A DNA stretch of 57,153 nt, from NCBI GenBank assembly GCA_947382445.1, contig CANCZH010000003.1, positions 1 through 57,153 of the forward strand, read 5' to 3'. The position numbers were made by a program, and so were the translations under genes. The notes under the pieces were generated by a model. The model was given only the letters and a program-made list of their open reading frames with translations, searched no databases and was not told the DNA's origin. Positions 37,987-48,056 of this stretch are shown here, piece by piece; position 1 is the first letter of the stretch; each line of letters starts with the position of its first letter. Source of the stretch: an uncultured Clostridium sp. GTDB taxonomy: Bacteria > Bacillota_A > Clostridia > TANB77 > CAG-508.

Positions 37987-40218
37987 TTAGTTAGTTAGAT
38001 TTGATATATTTATTAGTGAATTACTATCTATGTCATAACTTTCAATGTAATATGTATATCTATTTCCATTATCTATGCTGTTCGCTATTATGTTTATATT
38101 ATTTTCACTATCTCCATTTATATTAATTGTTGGTATATTTGGCTTTTCTTCATCATTTCCTAATTTGTCTGTATATGTGTTTCCTGTTAATTTTTGTTCT
38201 AAGCTAACTATTGTTTCCCAGTTTTCTTGATTTTCTTCTTTTCTATATATTACAAAGTATTTATTTGTTACATCATAGCTAGACCATTCTAATATTACTT
38301 CTCCTTTTCCATTTGCTGCACTTTGATTTACTTTTGATGTTAATACTAATTGTGGTACTTCAAATTCATATATGTTACTTATATTTCCTACATAATCTTT
38401 TGCTACTAAATATACATATTTTACTTTATATATATCTTTTATCATAATTTTTTCATCTTTATTTACTTCAATACTATTTTCAGTTGTTAATTCTGGCTTT
38501 TCTATCTTTTCTTCACTTGCTAAGTATCTATATTTTATTACTCCTGACCCCTCTCCCAGTCTTTCATGTTCATCATTTGATGTTATTTTAATTATATTAT
38601 TTTGCAATTCTGCTTTTGTTATTGTAGGAGCTGTGTTATCTATTCTGTTTATTGTTACTTTTTGTATAGATGTATTTCCTAGTCCATCTTTATATAATAC
38701 AGATAATTGTTTTTCTTTATATACATCTCCTGTAAATGTATAATCTCTTGTATATGTTTTTCCATCTTCTGTTGCTAGTTGCAAATCTTCAATATCATTA
38801 AATGCTATCTTAACTTGTCCTATTCCATAATCTGTTGCTGTAAACGTAAAATCTTTCGATTTTGACCAGTCCCCCAATATTTTATCATCTGATGTTGGGG
38901 TTGGTGCAATTGCATCTACTTTTGATATTGTGAATTCTTGTTCAGTAGTATTTCCACAGCTATCAGTTACAATCGCTTTAAATGTTTTTCCATTTGTATC
39001 TATTTCTAGTTCTGGTGTACATGATATTGAATAATTTTCAGTATTAACATTTGTTTTCCCCTCAAAAATCGTATTTTCATTTTCATCAATTATTTTTACT
39101 GATACTGAGTCACAATAATTTTCTGTTCCTGAAATTATAATTGGTTTTGTTCTACTCCATTGCGTTAGTTCTGTATTATTTTCTTCTGTTAGACTCAATA
39201 TATTTGGTTTTTGTAACTCTGGTATTACTATACAATCTACCATATCTATTGTAATTTTTCTTCCGTTTTTATCCGTTGCATAAAATCTAATAATACACAA
39301 TACTGGTACTTTAATATTTGATTTTGCTTTAAGTGTTGTAGTTACAATGATATTTGTTTTGTCAGTATTCACATTTGTTACTGTTTGTTTATTAATCTGC
39401 CAATAATTATGCATTTCCTTACCAGCACTATAAAATTTCGCTCCATCCATAAAAGTTATATTATATTTTACTGTATATGTTGGAAATACATTTTCATCTT
39501 TTATTATTTCACTTGAATATGTTCCAAATTCTTTATTGCAAATACTACAAATTATTTTATTATCTACTTGTTGAGCTATATGTGTTACATCACTTTTATA
39601 ATGATAATATCCACATTTAGCACATTTTCCATTTTCTTCAACAGTACAGTTTAATAACTTTCCATTATTAGTATAACAATTTTCATAACCTATTGAATTA
39701 TACAATTCTCCTCTTCCATAAGAATCTTTGTAATATTGATATGCAATATATTCATTACAAATACTACACTTATAAAAATGTCTAGCTGAATCTGTATATG
39801 TAGAATATTTTTCATTCCATACACATGGTTTATGCCATATATATGAATATCCACATATACACATTTTAGTTGCACAATTATAAGGGCTACAAGATTCTTC
39901 TCCTAACGCCCATGTTGTTGTAAAGCTATGTTCAATTATATCATTTTTCTGCCCACAAATCGTACATTCTTCCCAATGGTAATTTTCATCATACATTGTT
40001 TTGAATATGTGCTCATGTTCAATATTACCATTATCTTCTAAATCGGTAACATCTACAACTGTATTCTTTTTTATATTTTTTTCATTATCAAACATTTTTG
40101 TCTGTCCAATAACTATTTGTTTTACCCCTTCTATCACTGATATTTTACATACATTCTCTAAAAATACAAAAATTCCAATAACCAATATTATTACTATTAA
40201 TACCAATTTTTTCTTCAT
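37987..40218 (-). CDS. secreted Cys-rich, Ig/Fn3-like surface protein (paralog 2)
   Basis: A 743-residue exported protein with a signal anchor (residues 4-22), a 200-residue cysteine-pair region (CTIC, CICG, CSIC, CAKC, CSIC), beta-sandwich repeats and a C-terminal Fn3-like domain (VILEWSSYDVTNKYFVIYRK). It aligns along its length with 18897-21200. The C-terminal halves are very similar, for example both have EGSG-I-KY-YLAS and GNISN-YEFEVPQL; the Cys-rich parts have diverged more. No sortase signal or lipobox. The pair, 17 kb apart, points to duplication followed by specialisation of the N-terminal domain. Ligand unknown. Confidence 0.75.
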   Translation of the reverse strand: MKKKLVLIVIILVIGIFVFLENVCKISVIEGVKQIVIGQTKMFDNEKNIKKNTVVDVTDLEDNGNIEHEHIFKTMYDENYHWEECTICGQKNDIIEHSFTTTWALGEESCSPYNCATKMCICGYSYIWHKPCVWNEKYSTYTDSARHFYKCSICNEYIAYQYYKDSYGRGELYNSIGYENCYTNNGKLLNCTVEENGKCAKCGYYHYKSDVTHIAQQVDNKIICSICNKEFGTYSSEIIKDENVFPTYTVKYNITFMDGAKFYSAGKEMHNYWQINKQTVTNVNTDKTNIIVTTTLKAKSNIKVPVLCIIRFYATDKNGRKITIDMVDCIVIPELQKPNILSLTEENNTELTQWSRTKPIIISGTENYCDSVSVKIIDENENTIFEGKTNVNTENYSISCTPELEIDTNGKTFKAIVTDSCGNTTEQEFTISKVDAIAPTPTSDDKILGDWSKSKDFTFTATDYGIGQVKIAFNDIEDLQLATEDGKTYTRDYTFTGDVYKEKQLSVLYKDGLGNTSIQKVTINRIDNTAPTITKAELQNNIIKITSNDEHERLGEGSGVIKYRYLASEEKIEKPELTTENSIEVNKDEKIMIKDIYKVKYVYLVAKDYVGNISNIYEFEVPQLVLTSKVNQSAANGKGEVILEWSSYDVTNKYFVIYRKEENQENWETIVSLEQKLTGNTYTDKLGNDEEKPNIPTININGDSENNINIIANSIDNGNRYTYYIESYDIDSNSLINISNLTN

Positions 40219-40339
40219 TTGTTCCTCCTAGATTTTTATAATTAATCTAGTTTTAATATACGTCATTATATTTTTAAAGTATAGCAAAATGAATTGTTTT
40301 ACATATACATAATATACATAAAATTATATTTTTGAAAAA

Positions 40340-40380
40340 TAAAAGTGGTAACCATTTTATTTTAGATTCCCACTTTTTCT
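40340..40380 (-). terminator. probable terminator of the HAD gene
   Basis: On the minus strand AAAAGTGG near the stop codon pairs with CCACTTTT about 25 bases later, followed by ATTTTTC. The loop is long, so this is moderate. Confidence 0.5.
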
Positions 40381-41102
40381 ATATATTCTAATACCTCTGA
40401 TATATTTTTAAAAATTTTACTTGCTACTTGCTTCACTTCATCTTCTGCTGTTTCCATTGAATATCCATTATATTGTTTTATCATTTCTATATCGTTTCTT
40501 CCATCACCTACTGTTACAACTTCTTCTTTTTTTATATTTAATATTTTTAGTAATTCATTTATAGCTCTTTCCTTTCCAGCTTTTATAGAAACAATATCTG
40601 TATGGTCATAATTAATATTCTCATAATAAATCGTTGGAAAACTTGCATGAGCTATTACTTCATCTTTAAACAATTGGTTTATTTCTTTTTCGATTTCTTT
40701 TACTGTTTCTCGATTTTTAGTTTTTATTCGTATTTTAAGAAGTTCTTGATTAGTATATTTAACTTTATCATTTTCATCATAGTATAATATTTCAATATTT
40801 GATTTGTTTTTCAAATATTTTATAATTTTAGAAGATATTTCTGGTTTTATAAATTCCTCATATATTTTATTTCCTTTGTTATCAAAAATTATTGAACCAT
40901 TATTTAAAATTAAATAATCATATTGAATATTATATTTTCTTATTACACCATCAATACTATTTTTACTTCTTCCTGTTACAATAATAAATTTTCCCCCAAG
41001 TTTTCTATATTTTTCAATTGCTTTTACATTTTTCTCCATCTCATTTTCTTCTATATATATTGTTCCATCATAATCACTAAATACTATTTTCTTTTTAATC
41101 AT
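40362..41102 (-). CDS. HAD-superfamily IIB (Cof-type) phosphatase
   Basis: A 246-residue Cof-type hydrolase. Motif I DYDGTIYIEE (Asp9, Asp11), motif II VTGRS, and motif III/IV with K(173)-x-GDGRNDIEMI near residue 200. The IIB cap lies between. The family acts on sugar phosphates or cofactor phosphates; the substrate is not predictable. Its length is slightly below the usual 260-280, with all catalytic motifs present. GGGAG precedes the ATG. Confidence 0.9.
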   Translation of the reverse strand: MIKKKIVFSDYDGTIYIEENEMEKNVKAIEKYRKLGGKFIIVTGRSKNSIDGVIRKYNIQYDYLILNNGSIIFDNKGNKIYEEFIKPEISSKIIKYLKNKSNIEILYYDENDKVKYTNQELLKIRIKTKNRETVKEIEKEINQLFKDEVIAHASFPTIYYENINYDHTDIVSIKAGKERAINELLKILNIKKEEVVTVGDGRNDIEMIKQYNGYSMETAEDEVKQVASKIFKNISEVLEYIEKVGI

Positions 41103-41155
41103 TATTTTTCTCCCATATATAAATATTTTTCCATGTATTTTTAAAATTATTTAAA

Positions 41156-41181
41156 ATTAAATAGACTCCCAAAAAGGGAGC
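41156..41181 (-). terminator. intrinsic terminator of the small membrane protein gene
   Basis: GCTCCC-TTTTT-GGGAGT hairpin on the minus strand, followed by an A/T-rich tail, immediately after the stop codon. Confidence 0.75.
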
Positions 41182-41188
41182 TTATTCT

Positions 41189-41380
41189 TTAGTCTTCTAT
41201 CTTAGAGTATATGATAACTTCGTTACCATTTTTATCTTTTGTCTTTTTGGATTTCCATTTTGGTTGCCATGGATATAGGCATTTTACTATTCCTAATAAC
41301 AGCATAAGTGCTAATATTAGTACTACCCAAAATGAATCTACGCCAAGAAGGTATGAGAATTCAATTATACCTTTTAGCAT
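41189..41380 (-). CDS. small single-span membrane protein
   Basis: A 63-residue protein I do not recognise. It has one membrane helix (about residues 14-36, VDSFWVVLILALMLLLGIVK) and a basic cytoplasmic tail with YPWQPKWKSKK. A strong site, TTGGAGGAAG, 5 bases upstream, its own terminator, and separate spacing from its neighbours indicate a real, well-translated gene. Function unknown. Confidence 0.75.
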   Translation of the reverse strand: MLKGIIEFSYLLGVDSFWVVLILALMLLLGIVKCLYPWQPKWKSKKTKDKNGNEVIIYSKIED

Positions 41381-41467
41381 AATACTTCCTCCAACTTTAA
41401 AAGTTGTTTATATTATACGATATTTATCTATTTATGTCAACTTTTCTAATTCTTTTCATATTTATAG

Positions 41468-42238
41468 CTAGTTAAATATTTCATTAATAAAATTTATTGT
41501 TTTACCAATTGCTTCATTTAATGATTTTTCATTAGTATCAAATGTATGACTTCCATTTTCAATAAGTTCTAGTTTTGCATTCTCACATTTATTATATATC
41601 TCTACTGAAACACTATAATCTACTGTTTCGTCAGCTAATCCATGAACAAATAACTTTGGAATATCAATTGTCTGAATTTTATCCATTGGTTTAAATTTGT
41701 TAATTTCATCAAATAATGATATTCCAAATCTAAATATTTTTCCCGATTTATTGCGTGATAAATAGAATCCATCCTTTAAAGCAATATTTCTGTTTCTTTC
41801 TGATAAAAAATCATCTGTTTTTAGTATCTTATAGTTATCTAATGCTCCATACCATAAAATAAGTGCTTTAACTTCATTAAATTTTGAGTATTCTAACAAA
41901 GACACTATACTTGCTCCAAAACTTGCACCTAATACTATTATTTCTTTATATCCTTTTCTTTTTAAATATTTGAGCACAGCTTCTACATCTTCTATTTCTT
42001 TTGAAATGTTCATTTCATAATCAATTCCTGTTGATTCTCCATGTCCTCTAAAATCTATTCTAATAGTGCTATATCTTTGTTTTTGGATTTCTTTTGCTAG
42101 TTCTATAAAACTACCTCTCTCGTTTTTATCTCCTCTAATTCCGTGGCAAAGTAATACAATCTTGTCTTTAGAAATATTTGATATTAAAGAACATAATTTA
42201 ATATTATCTGTACTATCAATATAAATTTTTTCTTCCAT
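41468..42238 (-). CDS. alpha/beta hydrolase (serine hydrolase)
   Basis: A 256-residue alpha/beta hydrolase. It shows the oxyanion loop VLLCHGIRGDKNERG, DFRGHGEST, the nucleophile elbow GASFGAS (Ser near 106), an acid near FVHGLADETVD (Asp about 204) and His in NGSHTF. Family members include esterases and acyl-peptide-like hydrolases; the substrate is unknown. It is first of a closely spaced series (15 bp downstream of the nucleotidase-like gene) of clean-up enzymes. Confidence 0.9.
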   Translation of the reverse strand: MEEKIYIDSTDNIKLCSLISNISKDKIVLLCHGIRGDKNERGSFIELAKEIQKQRYSTIRIDFRGHGESTGIDYEMNISKEIEDVEAVLKYLKRKGYKEIIVLGASFGASIVSLLEYSKFNEVKALILWYGALDNYKILKTDDFLSERNRNIALKDGFYLSRNKSGKIFRFGISLFDEINKFKPMDKIQTIDIPKLFVHGLADETVDYSVSVEIYNKCENAKLELIENGSHTFDTNEKSLNEAIGKTINFINEIFN

Positions 42239-42253
42239 TCTAATCTATCTTTC

Positions 42254-42820
42254 CTATAATAATTCTTTCTTTATTTCTAACCAGTTATTAACTCTTATTA
42301 TATCTTTTTCTTTAAGTTCTTCATCAGTTATATTTTCATTTCTAAATTCTGTAAATAATAATTTTTTATCACAACTTCCTAAATTCGATATTCTATCATC
42401 AATTCCTATATCATATTTTATCTTAGTTTTTTCTGTCATAAATATAAAATTATTTGTATCAATAAATGGAAGCCAGTGATGTAGATATTCAAATTTATTT
42501 TTTAAATTTGTGGCAGAATCAACTACATCTTTTTTCCAAATATAAGTTGTAACAATATATACATTATATTTTTCATTCAATTCTTTTATTACTTCTACAC
42601 AGTTTGGTAATGGTTCAATATATTTTTCACCATTTTTATATAAATTTTTGTATTTATATATTTTTCCGAATTCTTCTTCTCTTCCTTTTATTAAGTCTTG
42701 TCTATAGTAAGTATTTAATTTACTAAAATCTACTTCTTCTAAAAATTCTGCTAAATAATTTGAAAAATTACCTACAACAATAACTTCATCCATATCAATC
42801 ATGATAGATTTTTTATTCAT
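42254..42820 (-). CDS. 5'(3')-deoxyribonucleotidase-like HAD protein
   Basis: A 188-residue NT5C-type HAD protein. Motif I is IDMDEVIV (usually DMDGV), motif II VTTYIWK, and motif IV IGIDDRISNL, with the small cap between residues 20 and 75. Relatives dephosphorylate deoxynucleoside monophosphates. The glycine-to-glutamate change in motif I is common in this bacterial branch. Located between the LMW phosphatase and the alpha/beta hydrolase. Confidence 0.85.
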   Translation of the reverse strand: MNKKSIMIDMDEVIVVGNFSNYLAEFLEEVDFSKLNTYYRQDLIKGREEEFGKIYKYKNLYKNGEKYIEPLPNCVEVIKELNEKYNVYIVTTYIWKKDVVDSATNLKNKFEYLHHWLPFIDTNNFIFMTEKTKIKYDIGIDDRISNLGSCDKKLLFTEFRNENITDEELKEKDIIRVNNWLEIKKELL

Positions 42821-42851
42821 TTTGGTTCCCCCATTTTACTTTTATTATTTC

Positions 42852-43316
42852 TTATATTTTTTCTTCAATATATTCTAAAAACTTTTCACATCCATAAACT
42901 ATATCATAATATGTTGAATAAAAATCTCCTGTGTACCATGGATCCGCTATATTTCTTGGATTCTCTGTAAAATCTAATAATCTATAAATCTTATTTTCTT
43001 TATCTTCTCCAACAATTCTTAATATTCCTGCTATGTTTTTTTCATCCATTCCTATAATATAATCGAATTTATCGTAATCTTCTTTTCTAATTTGCCTTGA
43101 TATATGTTCTGTAAAAGGAATCTCCATTTCTTTTAACATTTTTTTGGCATCTTCATATATTCCCTCTTTTGTGATTTCATTATATTTACTAGTTGCAGCA
43201 GAATCCACATAAAATTCATCAGCTATTCCTTTTTTGTTTACCATATCTTTAAGTATAAACTCTGCCATTGGTGACCTGCAAATATTTCCTAAGCATACAA
43301 ATAATATTTTTGTCAT
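42852..43316 (-). CDS. low-molecular-weight protein tyrosine phosphatase
   Basis: A 154-residue LMW-PTP. The P-loop VCLGNICRSPMAE (Cys8, Arg14) and the distal general acid motif ADPWYTGDF (DPWY) are both intact, so it should be active. Possible targets are phosphotyrosine on protein kinases or arginine phosphate (as in YwlE); the sequence does not separate these. It starts 14 bp after the deaminase gene. Confidence 0.95.
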   Translation of the reverse strand: MTKILFVCLGNICRSPMAEFILKDMVNKKGIADEFYVDSAATSKYNEITKEGIYEDAKKMLKEMEIPFTEHISRQIRKEDYDKFDYIIGMDEKNIAGILRIVGEDKENKIYRLLDFTENPRNIADPWYTGDFYSTYYDIVYGCEKFLEYIEEKI

Positions 43317-43330
43317 TTGCTTAACTCCTT

Positions 43331-43789
43331 TTATTTACAATTTATATTTTCTTCCTGCCCTCTCTTTTTTAAAACTTCTACTGCTTTTTCTCTATGTAAT
43401 TCTTTTATTATTTTTGGCTTTGTATTTCCATACTTTGCTAGTTCGTCTATATTAGTAATCATTTCGGGCGAATAATTGTCATTACTATCTTGTAACGTTG
43501 CAGCATAAACTATTTTTGAAAATTCTTCATATAATATTGCTCCCATACACATCATACATGGCTCACATGATATATATATACTTGAACCTTTTAGCTCTCC
43601 ATATAAATTTTTATTTTTTGATGCACTTTCAATTGCTTCCAATTCTGCATGTGTATACATACTTGTTTCCATTAATGTTTTATCATCACTTCTACCAATT
43701 ATTTCTCCATCTTTTACCACAATAGCTCCATAAGGGAATCTTGCTTTTTTGCTAATCTCAATAGCAATATCTATAAATTCTTCATCCAT
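43331..43789 (-). CDS. cytidine/deoxycytidylate-deaminase family protein (guanine deaminase-like)
   Basis: A 152-residue zinc deaminase. Zinc motif HAELEAI (His about 52, catalytic Glu 54) and SCEPCMMCMGAI (Cys 83, 86). The C-terminal part with REKAVEVLKKRGQEE resembles guanine deaminase (GuaD) more than tRNA adenosine deaminase (TadA). The substrate is inferred only from this resemblance. It begins 3 bp after PepD's stop in an operon. Confidence 0.85.
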   Translation of the reverse strand: MDEEFIDIAIEISKKARFPYGAIVVKDGEIIGRSDDKTLMETSMYTHAELEAIESASKNKNLYGELKGSSIYISCEPCMMCMGAILYEEFSKIVYAATLQDSNDNYSPEMITNIDELAKYGNTKPKIIKELHREKAVEVLKKRGQEENINCK

Positions 43790-43792
43790 AAA

Positions 43793-45172
43793 CTAATTTT
43801 GCTCCTTATTATACTTAATTAAAGTTTGTTTTAACCATTCATATACACGTTTTGTTGAAGAAATACTTACTCTTTCATTTATAGAATGGCAGTTATCAAT
43901 AGTTGGTGCAATAGTACATATGTCTAAGTTATCTATATTATTTGATAATATTCCACCTTCCATGCATGCATGAACTTTTTTTATAGTAGTCTCCACTCCA
44001 TATAATTCTTTATATGTTTTGGCTAATAGTTCTCTAATATTTGATTTTTCTTTAAATGGAAAAAATGGTTTACTTGCATCTATTGCACATTCAAACTTGT
44101 ATTTATTGGCTAATTCTTGAACTTCTTTTAATAATATTTGCTCTTTTACTTTATCTGAACTTCTAATGCTATATTTTATAATAGTTTTACCATCTTCTAT
44201 TGAAAGTTTTCCAATATTTGCAGATATTAGTGGAAAATTATCATCTTTATAGGTTTCTAATAGTCCATTTTTTATTTCATCTAAAAACTTAATAATATCT
44301 TGACTTTCTGCTATAACTTTTTTATCGTTTATTTCTTCAATTTTATAATTAAAACTAGAATCCTCATTTCCAAGTTCTATTTTCATATTTTTAATCTTGT
44401 CATTTATATAATCTATATCATGTTTTGTTTCAAATGATATGAAACCTTTACTAGGTATAACATTATCCCTTGTTCCTATACTGGCTGATATTATTTGGTA
44501 AGATTTTAATTCTTTTAACATTTGTGTAATTAATTTAATTCCATTACATCTTTTTTTATTAATATCATCTCCAGAATGACCTCCTTTAAGTCCATCTATT
44601 GATAATTTATAAGTGTTTTCTTTTCCAATGTTATAATTTATATTTTTAGTTAAAGTCATAGAAATCATACCAGCACTTGAAGATTCAATATCCGCTTCCT
44701 GAATTCCATCTAAACTAATTAAAGTTTTCCCTTTTATTGAAGAATAATCGAAATTACTAGCACCTAGCATAGTAGTTTCTTCTTGAGTTGTTATTATTAC
44801 TTCAATATTAGGCATATCTTCATTTTCTTGTAAAATTGCGAGAATAATTGCAATCCCAATACCATCATCTGCTCCTAAAGATGTATTTTTAGATTTATAA
44901 TAATCTCCATCTATATAAAATGGTATTCCTTTGTTTGCAAAATCATAATTTTCAGTAGATACACACACCATATCAGAATGAGCTTGTAATATTATAGTTT
45001 GGTTTGAATTGTTATCTTTTTTTAGAAAAATAGTATTATATTTTCCTATTTTATATTCAATGTTATTATTTTTAGAAAAATTAACTAAATACTCTAAAAT
45101 TTTTTCTTCTTTTCCTGATTCTCTTGGTATTCTCATTATTTCTTCAAAGTATTCAAATACACTCTTTTTCAT
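43793..45172 (-). CDS. pepD: aminoacyl-histidine dipeptidase (PepD, M20)
   Basis: A 459-residue PepD, a cytosolic M20 metallopeptidase that splits Xaa-His and other dipeptides. Metal ligands: QAHSDMVC (His, Asp), SLGADDGIGIA (bridging Asp), TTQEETTMLGA (catalytic Glu), SLDG and the C-terminal MEGGILS region. Length is normal. With pepV and the peptide-binding protein, it suggests this organism uses peptides. Confidence 0.94.
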   Translation of the reverse strand: MKKSVFEYFEEIMRIPRESGKEEKILEYLVNFSKNNNIEYKIGKYNTIFLKKDNNSNQTIILQAHSDMVCVSTENYDFANKGIPFYIDGDYYKSKNTSLGADDGIGIAIILAILQENEDMPNIEVIITTQEETTMLGASNFDYSSIKGKTLISLDGIQEADIESSSAGMISMTLTKNINYNIGKENTYKLSIDGLKGGHSGDDINKKRCNGIKLITQMLKELKSYQIISASIGTRDNVIPSKGFISFETKHDIDYINDKIKNMKIELGNEDSSFNYKIEEINDKKVIAESQDIIKFLDEIKNGLLETYKDDNFPLISANIGKLSIEDGKTIIKYSIRSSDKVKEQILLKEVQELANKYKFECAIDASKPFFPFKEKSNIRELLAKTYKELYGVETTIKKVHACMEGGILSNNIDNLDICTIAPTIDNCHSINERVSISSTKRVYEWLKQTLIKYNKEQN

Positions 45173-45208
45173 TATTTTTTCTCCAATATTATATTTCTTT
45201 TGCCTTAG

Positions 45209-45655
45209 TTATTTCTTTAATATATTTTTTATAAATCGTTTAAGTTTACTTAAAAATGATTCTTTATATTCTATAAGTTTCGTTTTATCATTTATAGTAT
45301 CATTTTCATCTATTTCTTGTTTTTCTTTTTCAAATATATTATCTACATTATATTTTTCTTTTTTTGTTTTCTCTAATTGTTCTTGGTTTTTATTTAGTAA
45401 ATCTCCTAATTTCTTTTTCTGAGTTTCTGTTGCAAAATAATCTCTAAATAAGGAAATTAAAATTGCATTTGCTTCTTTAGAAATGTACTGTTCAGATAAT
45501 TTCTTTGATGGATTAATATTATATATATATTCTTTATCCATATTTCTTCTATAAAAATCAAGTTTTTCTTTTGGAATCTTAGAGTACTCTTCTTCTGAAA
45601 AATAACTTAAAATTTCTAAAACTTCTGTATATGCTTTAGCATAAGCATTAATCAT
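45209..45655 (-). CDS. hypothetical protein, helical, basic C-terminus
   Basis: A 148-residue protein I do not recognise. It begins with a helix (MINAYAKAYTEVLEILSYFS), has the segment YSKIPKEKLDFYRRNMDKEY, and a long charged coil from about residue 80 ending in a basic amphipathic helix (FLSKLKRFIKNILKK). No membrane span. Its start overlaps the end of the alpha/beta hydrolase reading frame by 8 bp, with GAAGGAG upstream, so the two are coupled. The pair probably works together; nothing more can be said. Confidence 0.75.
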   Translation of the reverse strand: MINAYAKAYTEVLEILSYFSEEEYSKIPKEKLDFYRRNMDKEYIYNINPSKKLSEQYISKEANAILISLFRDYFATETQKKKLGDLLNKNQEQLEKTKKEKYNVDNIFEKEKQEIDENDTINDKTKLIEYKESFLSKLKRFIKNILKK

Positions 45656-47457
45656 CTTTTGTTACTCCTTCTACTTTTTCCTTTTGTAATTCTTTTTTCT
45701 CAATTTTATCACTATTTATTATATGTTCAGTAGCAGTGCCTTGCATAATGGCATTTGATACAACTGCTTGCATTGATATTGTTGTAGTATCTTGAATTTT
45801 ATCAATATTAAAAACTTTACCCAATATATTAGAAAGTTCAACCATACTTAGATTATCATATATCCTATCCATATTAATTTCAGTACTTTCTAAATTGTAT
45901 TTTGAAGATAAATATGCATCTAGCTCTTTTTCAATTTCACCAATAGTTTTTTCTCTTTCTGTAATTCTATCTAGTGCTTTATTTCTTTTTACAAATTCAT
46001 GCCATATCTTATTTTTATTATATAATTCATTTATATTTTTAGATACTTTATATCTTCTTAATAATTGGTAAACTGGGCTTATTCTAGCTGCTCTTTCATT
46101 ATCATCTAAAATTGGAATAGTATTTTCTTTTACTAAGCTACTATAAATCGTATTTAAATCATTAGTTAGTGCTTCATTCATATTATATATATCACAATGC
46201 CCAACATTTTTGTATATCTTTGTTTGAATATTAATATTAAGTTTAGTAGACAAATCTATATAATTTCTAAATCTCTCGTTAGCTCCTTTACCAAACAATA
46301 TCCTTTGCGCAGATACATAATCTAATACCCTATTGTGCATACTTGCATTTTCTATTTCAAATAATGGTCTTTCTCGTTCAAATGGAGATAAATCTTCTCC
46401 ATATTCTATTTTTTTACCATCTAATGTTTTTCCAGATGAATACGCATAATGTCCATCAATTTTTTCTTCATCTTCACCAACAAATATTACTCTTGGAATT
46501 TCTAAAAATTCTCTTAAATATTTTTCTTTTTCTTGTATATTCAAAAATTCTTCTATATCTGCTATTCCTAGTGGATAATTAAGTGGCAAACTATATGAAT
46601 TATCATCATTTATACTAATACTTTTTTGATTTTCTTTTTTGTTTGCATTATATTCTTGTATAATTTCTTCTAATTCTTGTCCGTGTTATTTTCTTATATG
46701 GTATACCATTTCTTATCTCAAACTTTTCATCTTCACTTTTATTATTATCAACTATTAATCTAATTTCCTCTATTGGAAGAGACGCATATTCTGTACCTCC
46801 AATAACTAATGCCTTTACTTTTTCTGGATAAAGCATAGTAAAATGGTCTGCAAATGTAGATTCTTTAGAATGTCCAAAAGATATTACTTTTTCATCTAAA
46901 TTTATAGATGTCTTGGATTTTATAATCTCTTGTGCATCCTGAAGCATAGCAGATATCTGAGGTGCAATCTCTTTTGCTACTCCAGCTCCTAATTCTGATG
47001 AAGTATTTTCATGCTTTTCTCCTTTTTTAAAACCTGGTATGAGTGGTATTATAATTGGTGCATTTTTAAACCTGTTAACCAATGAAGAAATTGAATTTGT
47101 TGCATTTTGGATTCTATATGATATTCTATCTAATGACTTCTCTTTATCTTCTTGTAATGTACTATTTCCTTTCAATTTCCAATTAGAAAATATTCTTTCT
47201 TTTCCAAATAAAGCATATATCTCTTCTATCGCCTCTAGATTTTCTGTTTCATCTTCTGACATTTCTTCTTCATAATCATTTAAACACTTCATTATTAAAG
47301 TATTCTCCATATTTGCATTAGGATAACTTAAAATATAAGGATACTTATAACCTTTTTCTGAATTAGCTTCTACTAGAAGTAATGTCACTCCATATTTTTT
47401 AGCTTCATTTAAATTTTCTTGAATTTCTAAAATAGCTTTTTTAGTACTATCTTTCAA
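45648..47457 (-). CDS. large alpha/beta hydrolase, split by a +1 shift at CGG
   Basis: Two frames make one 602-residue protein. The first (TTG 47457 to 46648) carries the nucleophile elbow FGHSKESTFADHF (Ser near 198) and LVIGGTEYASLPI. The second (to 45648) continues with LPLNYPLGIADIEEFLN, then VIFVGEDEEKIDGHYAY (acid) and NVGHCDIYN (His), so both halves are needed for the triad. Frame one leaves homology at PYKKIT, where ACA-CGG-ACA can be read ACA-C-GGA-CAA to give GQELEEIIQEYN. Frame two has a stop just upstream, so the shift must occur within a few codons of CGG (46681-46683). The C-terminal 200 residues are an unassigned helical extension. Confidence 0.75.
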
Positions 47458-47473
47458 TTTATATTTACCTTTC

Positions 47474-47971
47474 TTAATAATTTTTAATTACTTCTTTTAG
47501 TTTTTCTAACCATTCAAAGCCTTCAGTATCTAAATTTTGTAATTCTTCTATTTTAAAATATTTAACTTCTTCAAGTTCGTCTTCTTGTAATTTACATTTG
47601 TTTATTTCTATATTTTTTCTAACATAATATGCTGTCAAATGTAATTTTTCAATTTTATCTATACTTAAAAGTTTTAATTCTTCTTTTTTTAAATCAATTC
47701 CTATTTCTTCTATTGTTTCACGAACACCTGCCTCAAGTGGAGTTTCTCCTAAATCTACTTTTCCACTACATATTCCCCATTTACCAGGGCTCGTTCTTTT
47801 AAACCTACTACGTTTTTGAAGTAGTATTTCATTATTTTCGTTTATAATTATTACACCTACTACTGATATATAGTATCCATTAGGCACATTATTAAGATCT
47901 CTAGCTTCAATATTCGTTAAAATCTTTCCTGTTTTATTTCCATTTTCATCAACTAGTTCATGTTGTTCCAT
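47474..47971 (-). CDS. Nudix hydrolase, isopentenyl-diphosphate isomerase-like
   Basis: A 165-residue Nudix protein. The Nudix box GKVDLGETPLEAGVRETIEEIGI is complete, giving the metal site. The N-terminal HELVDENGNKTGK and YISVVGVIII-NENNEILLQKRS are typical of the IDI-like or YfcD group. Likely activity is pyrophosphohydrolysis of a nucleoside or cofactor diphosphate. Located 16 bp upstream of the split hydrolase gene, probably one operon. Confidence 0.92.
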   Translation of the reverse strand: MEQHELVDENGNKTGKILTNIEARDLNNVPNGYYISVVGVIIINENNEILLQKRSRFKRTSPGKWGICSGKVDLGETPLEAGVRETIEEIGIDLKKEELKLLSIDKIEKLHLTAYYVRKNIEINKCKLQEDELEEVKYFKIEELQNLDTEGFEWLEKLKEVIKNY

Positions 47972-48056
47972 TATTATGTTCTACCTTACTTTCTTAATTT
48001 ATTTTTTAATTTTGGGCAAATAAAAGCATTATTACTCCTATGACTGCTAAAACTAT

